A stretch of DNA of 64,000 nucleotides, taken from contig NZ_CP041730.1 in NCBI RefSeq assembly GCF_007431345.1, positions 2,232,001 through 2,296,000 on the forward strand. Direction: 5' to 3'. The DNA is from Chitinimonas arctica (GTDB lineage Bacteria; Pseudomonadota; Gammaproteobacteria; Burkholderiales; Chitinimonadaceae). The position numbers and the translations under genes are program-made. Numbering within the stretch: position 1 is the first letter of the stretch; each line of letters opens with the position of its first letter. This document shows, piece after piece, positions 8,801 through 16,513 of this stretch. Under the pieces are notes generated by a model. The model saw only the letters and a list, made by a program, of their open reading frames with translations. It did no database searches and was not told the DNA's origin.

Positions 8801-9868
8801 GGGCATATCAGCCCAGATCTGCCGCACCTTGCTGTCGTACTCATCGTTTTTGCGGGCGGCATCCTCTTGGGCGGCGTCGCGGATATGGCCGATTTGGGCA
8901 TAGTTATCCTGCGCCCCGGCGAGTTCCTGCTTGGCACCGGAGAAGTCGAACAACGATGCCTTACTGGCGGCCTTGCTGGCCTGCCAGAGGGTATCGACGC
9001 CGGCCATGGCGGTCGCGGCGGCTGCACTGATGGCGCTGCCGATCTGGTCGAACACCGCAATCACACCGTAGGCAATCGACACCAGGCCTTTGACACCGAA
9101 GGCCAGCGCATCGATGGCGATGCGCAAGCCACCCGACTGCGAGGCGGTACCCATCAGCGAATCAGAAACGGAATTGAGGGTGGGCAACAGCTCGGCGGTG
9201 AGCCGGCCGGCGTAGCCACTGGAAACGGCCTTGAGCCGGTCCACCTGGTCGTTGAAGGCAGCGGCGCCGGCGACGGCATCGGCCGACATCACCAGGCCCA
9301 AGCGTTCGGCTTCGGCGCGCAGCTCGGCCAGACCGGCCTTGCCGTTATTCAGGAAGGGGATCAATTCCATGCCGCTTTTGCCGAACAGCTGCATGGCCAG
9401 GGCCGACTTGCTGGCGCCGTCCTGGTAGCCGGCAAAGCGGTCGGCGACTTCTTCGAGCAAGACCTCGGTGGATTTCAGCTGCCCGCTATTGTCCTTCAGC
9501 GAAACACCCATGGCCTTGAAGGCGGGATCGCTGGCGACAATGCTCTTGGAGAAATCCTTGATGCCGGTGGCCAAGCTGTCCATATTGGTGCCGGACAGCT
9601 GCGCGGCATAGCCATAGGCCGACAACCTGTCGGCGGCGATGCCGGTGCGCTCGGATAGATCGTTGAGCGCGTCCATGGCATCGATCGAACCCTTGACCCA
9701 GCCGGCGAACAGATTGACGCCGACGGCGGTGGCCACGCCCAGGGCCGCCGATTTGATCTGATCGACCCGGTCGCGCACATCGAGCGCCTGCGCCTTGACG
9801 CGCTCGAAGGCCGCTTGGGTGCGGTCTTCGGCGCTCAGCACGATATTGATGTTGGAACCGGTGGCCAT
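5852..9868 (-). CDS. Tail tape measure protein
   Basis: At 1,338 residues this is by far the longest prophage gene. The N-terminus (MATGSNINIVLSAEDRTQAAFERV) is typical of tape measure proteins. Long alanine-rich helical coiled-coil regions follow, with a central glycine-rich hydrophobic stretch (about residues 600-780) that may form membrane-inserting helices. Tape measures set tail length and leave the tail ahead of the DNA; family scaling of about 1.5 angstrom per residue would give a tail near 200 nm. It follows the G/GT chaperone genes, the invariant order in siphoviruses. Confidence 0.93.
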   Translation of the reverse strand: MATGSNINIVLSAEDRTQAAFERVKAQALDVRDRVDQIKSAALGVATAVGVNLFAGWVKGSIDAMDALNDLSERTGIAADRLSAYGYAAQLSGTNMDSLATGIKDFSKSIVASDPAFKAMGVSLKDNSGQLKSTEVLLEEVADRFAGYQDGASKSALAMQLFGKSGMELIPFLNNGKAGLAELRAEAERLGLVMSADAVAGAAAFNDQVDRLKAVSSGYAGRLTAELLPTLNSVSDSLMGTASQSGGLRIAIDALAFGVKGLVSIAYGVIAVFDQIGSAISAAAATAMAGVDTLWQASKAASKASLFDFSGAKQELAGAQDNYAQIGHIRDAAQEDAARKNDEYDSKVRQIWADMPKAAGTAAEETAKNLTAPLTASAKKVESTFDKLSAQLQANYLASLRALSPEYAKLTKSEQDLVALVHDKSKGWDTLQPKEQAAIRRQVQLIAEQERGVDALKAFEKSQQSLATAYASGLEKNRAILDAARDEAAQYGLSKTAIDALTLSKREALLVDLQRQQLVSERRGEDNPDLNDRIRLLSDEIAMRREALEISTGTAARKAADDAAEAARDAWKKTTDSLADNLTDALWRGFEGGKGFLENFKTTAINAFKTMILRPSVQAVVTPAAGGVGGFAQVAGQAGGGGMDLLSIGKGIYQGFATGFQSLSGGNLVGGLVQDFASSSFGQGMGLANTAGQLTQAGGDLVVNASSFADSATSFVSWASTAVDVLHALGTGEGIGKAAGSAIGTMILPGIGTLIGSFLGGAIDKAFGGGGGPKSGGEAFSQAGTRRQLFTPNQADQGLQATVAGLSLQYAALMKSIGGTAQTMNFGLGFDSDPAGSAQNRISSRVYDASGKVAYESINHEVGRDDEKLKAEMGVEVGRLLLAAVKASNPAEEYAKVLGSVDIKSATAEQVKAMTEQLTAIGQVKAAFEGFGKVLPQLSGLSYATQQKLVALAGGLQNLSAGVESYYQNFYSESERRAMATGQLAKQFEALGLVMPTTREGFRQLVDGLGTITDANAGTYAALIGLNTAFANVVGVSEAAANATEAATSAENRLAAARGQQSSLFDKYASDSAKLAKAQVDLIAGFGGLGKAVPKSAAELLDMASAADPMTTAGQRLLAVISGLTDAFDLVQGAAKSADEAARQQADTALAAAQSRANEWAAAGRGLDDYLRKLNYTDNSPLSTEQRYASARNDYDALKARVKGGDVGAVGDLQGAGEQLLSLGREMFARSSGNYAQLYEGVSGDLRGVATTASAGGYASAGVDTVNELKRSNELLARQVAAAEASNKLLEAQVRQASAVAIENKRALDELKATIADGNREARQRGGSTRGSTLTVGS

Positions 9869-9876
9869 GGGTCTCG

Positions 9877-10598
9877 CTAGGTGTCGGTCTTTTGCTGGTC
9901 GGCGGCGTGTTGCAGCCAGGTGTGGTCGCAGGCACGGATACGGCGGAACAGGGTGTCGCGGTCATCCACTTGCAGCAGCTGGGCATAAGCGAGGATCTCG
10001 CTGACAGGGATGCTGCCCGGCCCGAACCCGGCCACCCGGCTGGGGTTCAGGTCGTTGAAGGCCTGGTACCAGCGGGCGTTATCGGGATCGAGGGGCGGCA
10101 TATCGAGCAAGGCTTGCGGCGTCTCGCCGCTTTCCGCCTCCTCTTCCAGCAGGGTGGGCAGGTACGCCCCCCAGTCCAACTGCCACTGCAAGTGGTCGGT
10201 CAGTTTTTTGTGGCGGTCGCCTCGGCTTCCAGGTCGTAGCGCTCCTTGTCCACGGCCAGCTTGAGGATGAAATCGGAGAAGTACTCGGACGACTCCAGCA
10301 ACTGGATGGCGGCTTGCTTGGTGTAGGGCAAGGGCTTGCCGCCCGGCTTGACGTCCTGCCAATCGAGCAGGACCACGTCGGCCAGGCACTGGGCGAACAG
10401 ATGGCGGCGCAGGCCGATGGGTGCCGTGCCGTTGTCGAACTGGCGCTTGTGCGGGGCTTGCAGCTTTTCCAGACGGGCCTTGGCCAAGTCGCCGTATTGC
10501 GCGACCAGGTAGGTAGCGCCGGAAGCATCCGGCTCGGACCACACGCCACGGGCGGCTTTGTCGGGGTCCACGGTGTAAAGCTGATCGAACGATGTCAT
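9877..10598 (-). CDS. Tail assembly chaperone GT (product of -1 frameshift)
   Basis: The reading frame after the G gene has no good start of its own but encodes a sensible protein (108 residues from the slip, beginning KLTDHLQWQLDWG) that ends just before the tape measure gene. It overlaps the G stop region in the -1 frame. At that point the transcript has the slippery heptamer A AAA AAC, in the correct G frame, directly before the G stop. A -1 slip at 10,203 would give a G-T fusion of about 240 residues. In lambda, G and GT chaperones coat the tape measure before tube assembly and are made in a fixed ratio by this mechanism. Confidence 0.88.
10183..10209 (-). promoter_or_regulatory. Programmed -1 frameshift signal in G/GT
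   Basis: On the coding strand the heptamer AAAAAAC (10,203-10,209) is read ACA-AAA-AAC in the G frame, the canonical X XXY YYZ layout. Seven bases after it a hairpin CCACT-TGC-AGTGG can form (10,183-10,195), a suitable stimulatory spacing. The G stop codon TGA directly follows the heptamer. Confidence 0.88.
10200..10598 (-). CDS. Tail assembly chaperone G
   Basis: The 132-residue protein ends KN-stop right after the slippery sequence. Its helical, mixed-charge character and its place between the tail tube and tape measure genes fit gpG-type chaperones, which bind the tape measure protein. Sequence identity with lambda gpG is not obvious by eye, but position, size and frameshift site together are distinctive. 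Most ribosomes would stop here, making G in excess over GT. Confidence 0.85.
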   Translation of the reverse strand: MTSFDQLYTVDPDKAARGVWSEPDASGATYLVAQYGDLAKARLEKLQAPHKRQFDNGTAPIGLRRHLFAQCLADVVLLDWQDVKPGGKPLPYTKQAAIQLLESSEYFSDFILKLAVDKERYDLEAEATATKN

Positions 10599-10654
10599 GC
10601 CTGAATTCCTCGGGTGATTGCCGGACCAGGCCGGCGGATGGGTGGTGAAGGGGG

Positions 10655-11815
10655 TTACGCGCCGGCGCGATCGATCAAGACGGTTTTGCCGGTGACGGGG
10701 TCCAGGTAGAAGGTGAATTCCACGCTGGCCATGCAGTACTGGTTGATCTGGCCGGCGTTGCAGCTGAACTTGCTGACCTGGCCCATGGGGAACGTGAAGG
10801 CGTAGCCATTGCCGGCGGTATCGACCACGCGGAAAGCAAAGCTGGTTTCGGTGTCGGTGTCGTACTTGGCTTTCAGGCCGGCGGCGCCGGTGCTGAAGTA
10901 GGCTTCCATGCTCACGGTGACGGCGATGCTGCCGGCCGAGATATCGGCGTTACCCAGCGTGCCGATGGCGGTGGCATTGATGGGAGCGTTGTCCACCACC
11001 AAGCTGAAGGACTTCAGCGTGACGCCGGTCATGGCGACGCCGCCTTCCATCAAGCCTTGTACGCTGCGCACGCCGTTGGTGATTGGGTAGGTCTGGCTGG
11101 GCGTCTTGATGCCGGGCAGGCCCGTAGCCGGACCGGAGCTTTCGGCGCGGCCCTTGAACTCGAAGGAGCCGGTCAGCTTGCTGGTGCTATCGCCTTGCAG
11201 GGTGAACTTGGCGGGCAGCAGGCCGGTGTAGGTGAAGAACTGGCCCACGTCGTTCAACTGCCGCTCGATGGTGAAAGTGGCTTCCTTCACACCATTGCTA
11301 AGGCGCGCGCTATTGACGCTGACCGCAGCGGTCGGCCCTTCGGCGGTAAAGGTGGCGGCCGCGAAGGTCAGCACCGTGCTGCTGGTTCTGGCCAGGATGC
11401 GGAACCAGCCATTATTGGCCGGCGTGGCGGCGCCGCTGATCCTGATCCACTGGCCGGTGACCAAGGCCGCGAAGGGGGTGCCGCTGGCCGCCGTCAGGGT
11501 GGTGGCGGTAAAGGTCGCGCTGATGGCGGCGGCGGTGCTGACCCATACACCTTGCAACAGGCCGCGCAGAAAGTCGTCGTATTCCTTGTAGGACCATTCA
11601 AGGTTGAAAGCGCCACCCGGATCGATGGCGGTGGTGGTCATGCCGTTGGTTTGCCGGTCGTCGCGGATCTCGTCCGACTTGGTTTTGGTGCGTTGCGGAT
11701 CGAAGGACTCGCCGGTAAAGCGCAACGCCTTGTGGTCGCCGCCGGGCGGTGTCACGCCGGGTATGGCTTCTTCCACAAAGGCCAGCGTGGCCCGGCTGGT
11801 ATTGGCGAATGACAT
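10655..11815 (-). CDS. Major tail tube protein
   Basis: The 386-residue protein begins MSFANTSRATLAFVEEAIPG, the usual start of the lambda-like tail tube family (a variant of gpV). An insertion of about 80 residues (about 95-180), rich in alanine and threonine, resembles an extra surface domain. The C-terminus (residues about 320-386) returns to the beta-sandwich pattern of tube proteins. Tube subunits stack as hexameric rings around the tape measure. The ATG at 11,815 is the start consistent with the family; the longer open frame only shadows the preceding gene. Confidence 0.82.
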   Translation of the reverse strand: MSFANTSRATLAFVEEAIPGVTPPGGDHKALRFTGESFDPQRTKTKSDEIRDDRQTNGMTTTAIDPGGAFNLEWSYKEYDDFLRGLLQGVWVSTAAAISATFTATTLTAASGTPFAALVTGQWIRISGAATPANNGWFRILARTSSTVLTFAAATFTAEGPTAAVSVNSARLSNGVKEATFTIERQLNDVGQFFTYTGLLPAKFTLQGDSTSKLTGSFEFKGRAESSGPATGLPGIKTPSQTYPITNGVRSVQGLMEGGVAMTGVTLKSFSLVVDNAPINATAIGTLGNADISAGSIAVTVSMEAYFSTGAAGLKAKYDTDTETSFAFRVVDTAGNGYAFTFPMGQVSKFSCNAGQINQYCMASVEFTFYLDPVTGKTVLIDRAGA

Positions 11816-11840
11816 GGGGTGTTCTCCGGTGGCCGCGCTG

Positions 11841-12299
11841 CTACAGCAGCACGTCGGGGGCGGTGTTGAAGGTTTGGTATTCGGCGCGGTACAGCAGCAC
11901 GGCGACGCCAAGCGGCGTTTCCAGGCTGTCGTCCACGTCGGTCTGGATGCTGGCCAGCTGCACGCCGGCTGGGATTACGCCGCCGAGCGAGGTATCGGCC
12001 GCCATGGCCTGCTCGATCTGCAACAGGCAGGCGTCGAGCACGTCGTCCACGTCGGTACCGGCCTTGCACACCACCCGCAACACCAGATCCAGCCGGCGCA
12101 GTTGCACATGCGGCGTGCCGATTTCGGCGGCCTCGATTTGCGGCTCGTCGTTGCAGTAGACCAGCAGGCAAGGACCGCCCAACTTGTCCGGATCGACCGG
12201 CCGGGCGCGGTTGCTGAACACCCGGCTGCCGATGCTGGGCAGGCCGGCCAGGGCCTGCTTGGCGGCGGCGCGGATCTGGGTGCGGGCGTGGGTACTCAT
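11841..12299 (-). CDS. Tail terminator protein (gpU-like)
   Basis: A 152-residue protein located between the head-tail joining protein and the tail tube gene, the place of gpU in lambda. Its alternating beta-strand and helix pattern, with an N-terminal helix (TQIRAAAKQALAGLP), agrees with gpU-like terminators that cap the tail tube and stop its growth. It overlaps the upstream gene by four bases. The call rests on synteny and secondary structure impression rather than motif matches. Confidence 0.65.
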   Translation of the reverse strand: MSTHARTQIRAAAKQALAGLPSIGSRVFSNRARPVDPDKLGGPCLLVYCNDEPQIEAAEIGTPHVQLRRLDLVLRVVCKAGTDVDDVLDACLLQIEQAMAADTSLGGVIPAGVQLASIQTDVDDSLETPLGVAVLLYRAEYQTFNTAPDVLL

Positions 12300-12613
12300 G
12301 GCGCCGACCGATGCAGGTGCAGGAGCAGCCAGCCCGAGCCATCGGGTTCCACACTGGCCACCGTGCCGTTGAAAAGGATGGCGCCGCTGGCGGAGCGAAG
12401 GGTGATGGGGTCATCCTCCACCACCGCGAACACCTGTTCGCCGTCGAACTGGAACACCGGCCGGCTGCCGCCGCCGTAGCCGAGCGCGTCGGCATAGGTG
12501 GCGTCGAACAGGCCGCTGACCGTTTCGTTGCCGAGCGTGGCGGTGGCATTGGCCAGGCGTTTGCCTACCACCGCATTCACGCGGCGTTCCAAGGCGGCGA
12601 AAGGGCTGTCCAT
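12296..12613 (-). CDS. Head-tail joining protein (gpFII-like)
   Basis: The 105-residue product starts MDSPFAALERRVNAVVG, then beta-rich repeats ending LLLHLHRSAP. Size and layout match lambda gpFII, which completes the head and provides the tail attachment face. It follows the capsid decoration gene by two bases and overlaps the tail terminator gene by four. Synteny with lambda (capsid, decoration, FII, U, V) supports the call. Confidence 0.7.
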   Translation of the reverse strand: MDSPFAALERRVNAVVGKRLANATATLGNETVSGLFDATYADALGYGGGSRPVFQFDGEQVFAVVEDDPITLRSASGAILFNGTVASVEPDGSGWLLLHLHRSAP

Positions 12614-12615
12614 GA

Positions 12616-12942
12616 TTAGGCGTTCAGCTTGATAGCAAGCGTGGCAGCACCGCTGGCGCCGGCCTTGAAGGCGTAGCCAGCCACTGTGTTGCTGGCGGCG
12701 GTGGCCGTCAGGCGCTTGGCGGTGTCGTCCCAGTAGGCAATCGCACCGGCTACAAAGGTATCGGTCGCCAGCTTGGGCAGCGACCAGACGCCGGTGACCT
12801 GCACCGGGCCGGACGTGCCGTTGGGAATATCTTTGAGCGCGACGCCGAGCCGCTGGCCGACCAGCACGCCGGCGCCGCTGACGAGGTTCGCGGTGGCGAG
12901 GTAGTCCATCACCTCGCCAGGTTGGATAAAATTTTTGGCCAT
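12616..12942 (-). CDS. Capsid cement or decoration protein (DUF2190-like)
   Basis: A 108-residue protein beginning MAKNFIQPGEVMDYLATANL, with a glycine-rich middle and ending AATLAIKLNA. This is the recognisable pattern of DUF2190 proteins found beside major capsid genes, thought to be capsid-stabilising cement proteins analogous to lambda gpD. It directly follows the capsid gene in the same operon. An SD-like sequence precedes the ATG. Confidence 0.8.
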   Translation of the reverse strand: MAKNFIQPGEVMDYLATANLVSGAGVLVGQRLGVALKDIPNGTSGPVQVTGVWSLPKLATDTFVAGAIAYWDDTAKRLTATAASNTVAGYAFKAGASGAATLAIKLNA

Positions 12943-12980
12943 GATCCGTTCCTTGATGGGGTAGGCAGAGAGGGGAGGCG

Positions 12981-15017
12981 TTAGGCGGGCGGCGTGCCGT
13001 TGTTCATGGTGGCGCCACGGTGGTCAATCGCGCCGGTGCCATAGTCGAGGCGGACCTTGTAGCGGGCGCCATCGACGCTGAAGCCGTTTTCCAGCTCCAG
13101 GAAGGGCTGGTCCTGGCCATCGAGAAATGCCACCTCGATCACTGGGGCATCGACCGGATTGGCAAAGGCGTACCAGGCGGTGCCATCCAGGCGCGGGCTA
13201 TCGACCAGGTCGCTGAACAGGCCTCGGACCTTGTTGGGCTTTTGCAGTTTGTTGCTGGTGTCGGGGTCGTACTCGGCGCCATTGATGACCTTGGCGTCAC
13301 CGCCCATGCCGGTCGGCCCCAGCCAGATAGCCGGACGCAGATCGAGGAAGTCGTTACCGCCGACATCCTTCTGCTTGGCCATCAGCACGCGCGCTTCGTC
13401 GAAGGAAGCGACCGAGGGCGGCGCGGCAACTCCGATGTTGCCGTGGCTGGCGTGGAATAAGGGGTTCCCGTCCTTCATCACCGGGTTGCTGGCCAGCAGC
13501 GCGTAGACGTCCGCTTCAACCGTGCGCTTGGCCGCGCGCCCCAGCATGGTGGCCAGGCCGACGAAGGCGCCGAGGTCGTCATTGATGACGGCCTGGCGGG
13601 ACAGATTGATGATATTGCCCTTGGTGCCGGCGGTGATGGCGGCCTTCTCCCCATCGGGAATGGACTTGTTCTTGAACTCGCCCAGCTCGCTGAGGCTGTC
13701 CAGATTGCCCAGGCTGCCGACGCGATAACGGGGATGGGCGCGGAAGTCGCTGACGCTGCCGCGTGCGCAGAAGCGGGTCCAGGTATCGGCCGCGATGGCA
13801 TAGGCCGCCTGTAGCGACTTGTGCATGGCGTTTTCCAGCAGGATGGGGAAATCGCTGCCGGACTGGGTGAAGGCCGCCGCCACGATCTGCATTTTGTCCA
13901 TGCCATCGGTGCGGATGTTGGCACGCGCAAGGCTGGCGCGGGCCAGGTCCAGCAGGGTATGGCCGCGATAAGGATTGGCGCCGGTCGCACGCACCAGGCC
14001 GTCCTTGGTTTGCACGCTGGACCGGGCCAGCACCGATTCGGTAGCGGCGGCGCGAAATTTGTCGCGCTCGTCTTCGACGGTGACGACGTGACCGCCGGCG
14101 ACGGGGGTGGCGTCGCGGCCGAGGTGGGCCAGGAGCTTTTCGCCGGCAGCTTGGGCGGACAGGGTGGTGTCGTTTTCGCAGGCGGTGAGTAGGGCGGCGA
14201 CGCCTTCACTGTTTTGGAAGCGGGCGAACGAAGCGCGGATGGCAGTGCGGCGATCGGCTTCCGCCTTGATGCCGCGTGCCACGATGGCTTGTTCATCGAC
14301 CGGGGTCGCGGATGCAGGTGCAGGCGCAGGCGCGGCAACCGGATTGGCGGACAGGGGCATGGTTTTCTCCGAGGTAGAGGCGGCCGGACTGCCCAGGCGT
14401 GAAGCCAGGGCGGACGGCAAGGACTTGAAGCGGGACAGGCCGGCCAGGCTGGCCGAGGCGGTAACAGGGGTGGGGTTGGTGACGCTGTCCACCCAGCCGG
14501 CGGCCAGCGCTTCGTTGGCGGTGTACCAGTGGTCGGCACCGTCGGTCAGCAGGGCCAGTACCGCATCGTTTGTCATGCCGCTTTTGGCGACATAGCTGCT
14601 GGTCATGGCTTGCGCGTAGGTATCCAGCAGGTCGGCGTATTCACGCATCGCCACGCTATTGCCGCCGGCGTAGCCCCACGGTGCATGGATCATCATCAGT
14701 GCGTTGTCGGCGATCTCGACCGTATCGCCGGCCATGGCAATCAAACTGGCAATACTGGCCGCGACGCCGTCTATGCTGATGTGAATGGCGGCGGGGTGGC
14801 GCTTGAGCGCGTTGTAGATGGCGAGGCCGTCGGCAACCGAGCCGCCGTAGGAGTTGAGGCGCACGGTAATGGCGGTGGTGTCGAGCGCGGCGATTTCGCG
14901 GACGAAGTCTTTAGCAGCGACCGACTCGTCGTACCAGCTTTCGCCGATATCGCCGTAGATAAAGACTTCTTGCGCTTCGCCGGCTGCCTTGGCGCGGATG
15001 ATGTAGGGACTGCCCAT
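12981..15017 (-). CDS. ClpP-like prohead protease fused to major capsid protein
   Basis: One 678-residue frame contains two parts. Residues about 1-200 are a ClpP-like serine protease: the catalytic serine lies in GVAAS (S88) and the histidine in MMIHAPWG (H111). An alanine- and proline-rich linker (about 235-260) leads to a capsid region of about 400 residues; its last 280 resemble Mu gpT-type major head subunits. Such fusions of prohead protease and capsid protein are known in several prophages; the protease likely frees the capsid part and trims the scaffold during head maturation. The ATG at 15,017 has an AGGAG ribosome site eight bases upstream and is preferred to an upstream ATG at 15,101. 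No separate scaffold gene is visible. Confidence 0.88.
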   Translation of the reverse strand: MGSPYIIRAKAAGEAQEVFIYGDIGESWYDESVAAKDFVREIAALDTTAITVRLNSYGGSVADGLAIYNALKRHPAAIHISIDGVAASIASLIAMAGDTVEIADNALMMIHAPWGYAGGNSVAMREYADLLDTYAQAMTSSYVAKSGMTNDAVLALLTDGADHWYTANEALAAGWVDSVTNPTPVTASASLAGLSRFKSLPSALASRLGSPAASTSEKTMPLSANPVAAPAPAPASATPVDEQAIVARGIKAEADRRTAIRASFARFQNSEGVAALLTACENDTTLSAQAAGEKLLAHLGRDATPVAGGHVVTVEDERDKFRAAATESVLARSSVQTKDGLVRATGANPYRGHTLLDLARASLARANIRTDGMDKMQIVAAAFTQSGSDFPILLENAMHKSLQAAYAIAADTWTRFCARGSVSDFRAHPRYRVGSLGNLDSLSELGEFKNKSIPDGEKAAITAGTKGNIINLSRQAVINDDLGAFVGLATMLGRAAKRTVEADVYALLASNPVMKDGNPLFHASHGNIGVAAPPSVASFDEARVLMAKQKDVGGNDFLDLRPAIWLGPTGMGGDAKVINGAEYDPDTSNKLQKPNKVRGLFSDLVDSPRLDGTAWYAFANPVDAPVIEVAFLDGQDQPFLELENGFSVDGARYKVRLDYGTGAIDHRGATMNNGTPPA

Positions 15018-15060
15018 CAGGCTTGCTCCTGAGTTGATGGGCGTAGTGTGGGGAAAAGTC

Positions 15061-15089
15061 AGTCCAGTTTTTAGGCTTAAAACTGGACT
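15061..15089 (-). promoter_or_regulatory. Dyad upstream of ClpP-capsid gene (late regulatory site candidate)
   Basis: A perfect 11-bp inverted repeat, AGTCCAGTTTT and AAAACTGGACT, separated by seven bases, begins 44 bp upstream of the ClpP-capsid start codon. A matching element with the same CCAG-N15-CTGG geometry lies 43 bp upstream of the gpW start. On the coding strand both continue into similar DNA (CTTTT, CCAC, CTA). Placement and repetition suggest an activator or promoter element. Confidence 0.6.
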
Positions 15090-15148
15090 ATTTTGAGACA
15101 AGAAGAGTGCTCAAAAAAGTTGTTCTTCGATTGAAAGGATTTATTTAA

Positions 15149-16513
15149 ATGGTTCTAATAAATGATTTAGTAAGATCGCTGCAAATGGAAAAAAGATCAT
15201 TTTCAGGGCGCTTAGATGCTCATGGGTTGTCTGTGGAAATTTCTTTCTCTGTGTCAATTAATGATTCTGGTGATCTTGTCTTGGATTTTGAATGCATCCC
15301 GTCGAGTGAAATGGCGGCGGCAATTAAGGATAATCATGGAGAGGAGACATGTTATTTTTCAATTTCAGGCAATTCAGATGAACGGATTTTTTTTAAGACT
15401 GAATCGCTCCAGTTGACTACTTTTTACGAAAGTCTTTGCGGCGGCGGACTTAAAATATTCGGTGAGTGTGAGGATGCTGAGCTTGTGGAGAAATTACCCA
15501 GCTCAGTTGAATTTCCAATCTTGCGCATGTATTTGAAAGGTTTGGATGGTAAGAATTCGTACGAGAGCAAGTGTATAGCGGGGCTGTTGAAAGTTTGCTC
15601 GAAGGGAAAAGTTAGCTGTGTCAATTCAATTGCTGGCTTTATTGAAGTTCGAGCAGCTGCTGATATTCTGGACGTTGATGAATGGCGTAAGCAAGCTATG
15701 AGCGTGCTTGAATATGTGCAATGTGCATTATCTTTTTCTTTTGCTTCATTTCTTCGTGCGCCGATTATTGAGTTCCACGGCGAGGGGTTGTTGAGAATAG
15801 ATTTATTGTCGCAGCCGCAGCAGATTAAGTCTGCTTGCCCGGTGTTTGAAAATAAGTGTCAAGAAGATTTTTTGAAATTGGCGTTGAGTTCGTTTCACGA
15901 TTCTTTATTGAGTGCGGAACAAATACGCTTTGTGGTCGAATGGTTTTCAATGACTTCTTCATATCCGGAAGTAAATCTTATACATTACATGACAGCGCTT
16001 GAATATTTGATCTCCCAAAAAGGAGACAAGGAGGAGAAAATTAAAAGGGACGTGGAGGATGTTTTAATGAAGGAGAGAATTAAGAGCTTGATAGGAAAGA
16101 TTGATGAGACTGAAATGATTAATAATAAAGAGCGGAGTAATGTTGCTAAATTTGTAAATGAAAGATTTCCGGATACGAAGAAGCCCTCGCTGAGGGATAA
16201 TACTATTCGCTTGTTAAACTGCTGGTGTATTTCTTTTGAAGACATTGATCTAAAGGGGATGGTGGATGCTCGCAATGATATAGTGCATGATGGGTTTTAT
16301 AAAAAAGATAAGGATATGTTGCTAAATTATGTCGCAGCCGCGAGAGATTTAATTGTGCAGCTCGTTTCGGTAGCAATAGGCTATTCGGGAAAATATTATT
16401 CATACTTGGGCGGGTGGCATGAAGCTGCCATAGTTAGGACGGTGTTTGTCCCTACGCAAAGTGATTTACGCTTGCGAACAAGGAAGGCTAATGGGTCCGA
16501 CAACACTTTTTGA
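15149..16513 (+). CDS. HEPN-motif protein, candidate RNase of a defence or exclusion cassette
   Basis: This 454-residue protein is encoded on the strand opposite to the head genes, between portal and capsid genes, in AT-rich DNA unlike the phage backbone. Its C-terminal third is helical and contains R375-N-D-I-V-H380, the R-x4-H motif of HEPN RNases, in the usual context ARNDIVHDG. The overall layout, an N-terminal beta-rich region of about 170 residues then a helical HEPN domain, recalls ApeA-type anti-phage proteins, which cut tRNA after infection; the similarity is by architecture only. An AAAGGA ribosome site precedes the ATG. The next gene overlaps its 3' end by 23 bp, so the two are probably made together. 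Confidence 0.72.
   Translation: MVLINDLVRSLQMEKRSFSGRLDAHGLSVEISFSVSINDSGDLVLDFECIPSSEMAAAIKDNHGEETCYFSISGNSDERIFFKTESLQLTTFYESLCGGGLKIFGECEDAELVEKLPSSVEFPILRMYLKGLDGKNSYESKCIAGLLKVCSKGKVSCVNSIAGFIEVRAAADILDVDEWRKQAMSVLEYVQCALSFSFASFLRAPIIEFHGEGLLRIDLLSQPQQIKSACPVFENKCQEDFLKLALSSFHDSLLSAEQIRFVVEWFSMTSSYPEVNLIHYMTALEYLISQKGDKEEKIKRDVEDVLMKERIKSLIGKIDETEMINNKERSNVAKFVNERFPDTKKPSLRDNTIRLLNCWCISFEDIDLKGMVDARNDIVHDGFYKKDKDMLLNYVAAARDLIVQLVSVAIGYSGKYYSYLGGWHEAAIVRTVFVPTQSDLRLRTRKANGSDNTF

Noticed and set aside
5871..9658. Many antisense open frames opposite the tape measure gene
   Set aside because: GC-rich alanine codons often leave the antisense frames open; none has a signature or coherent start.
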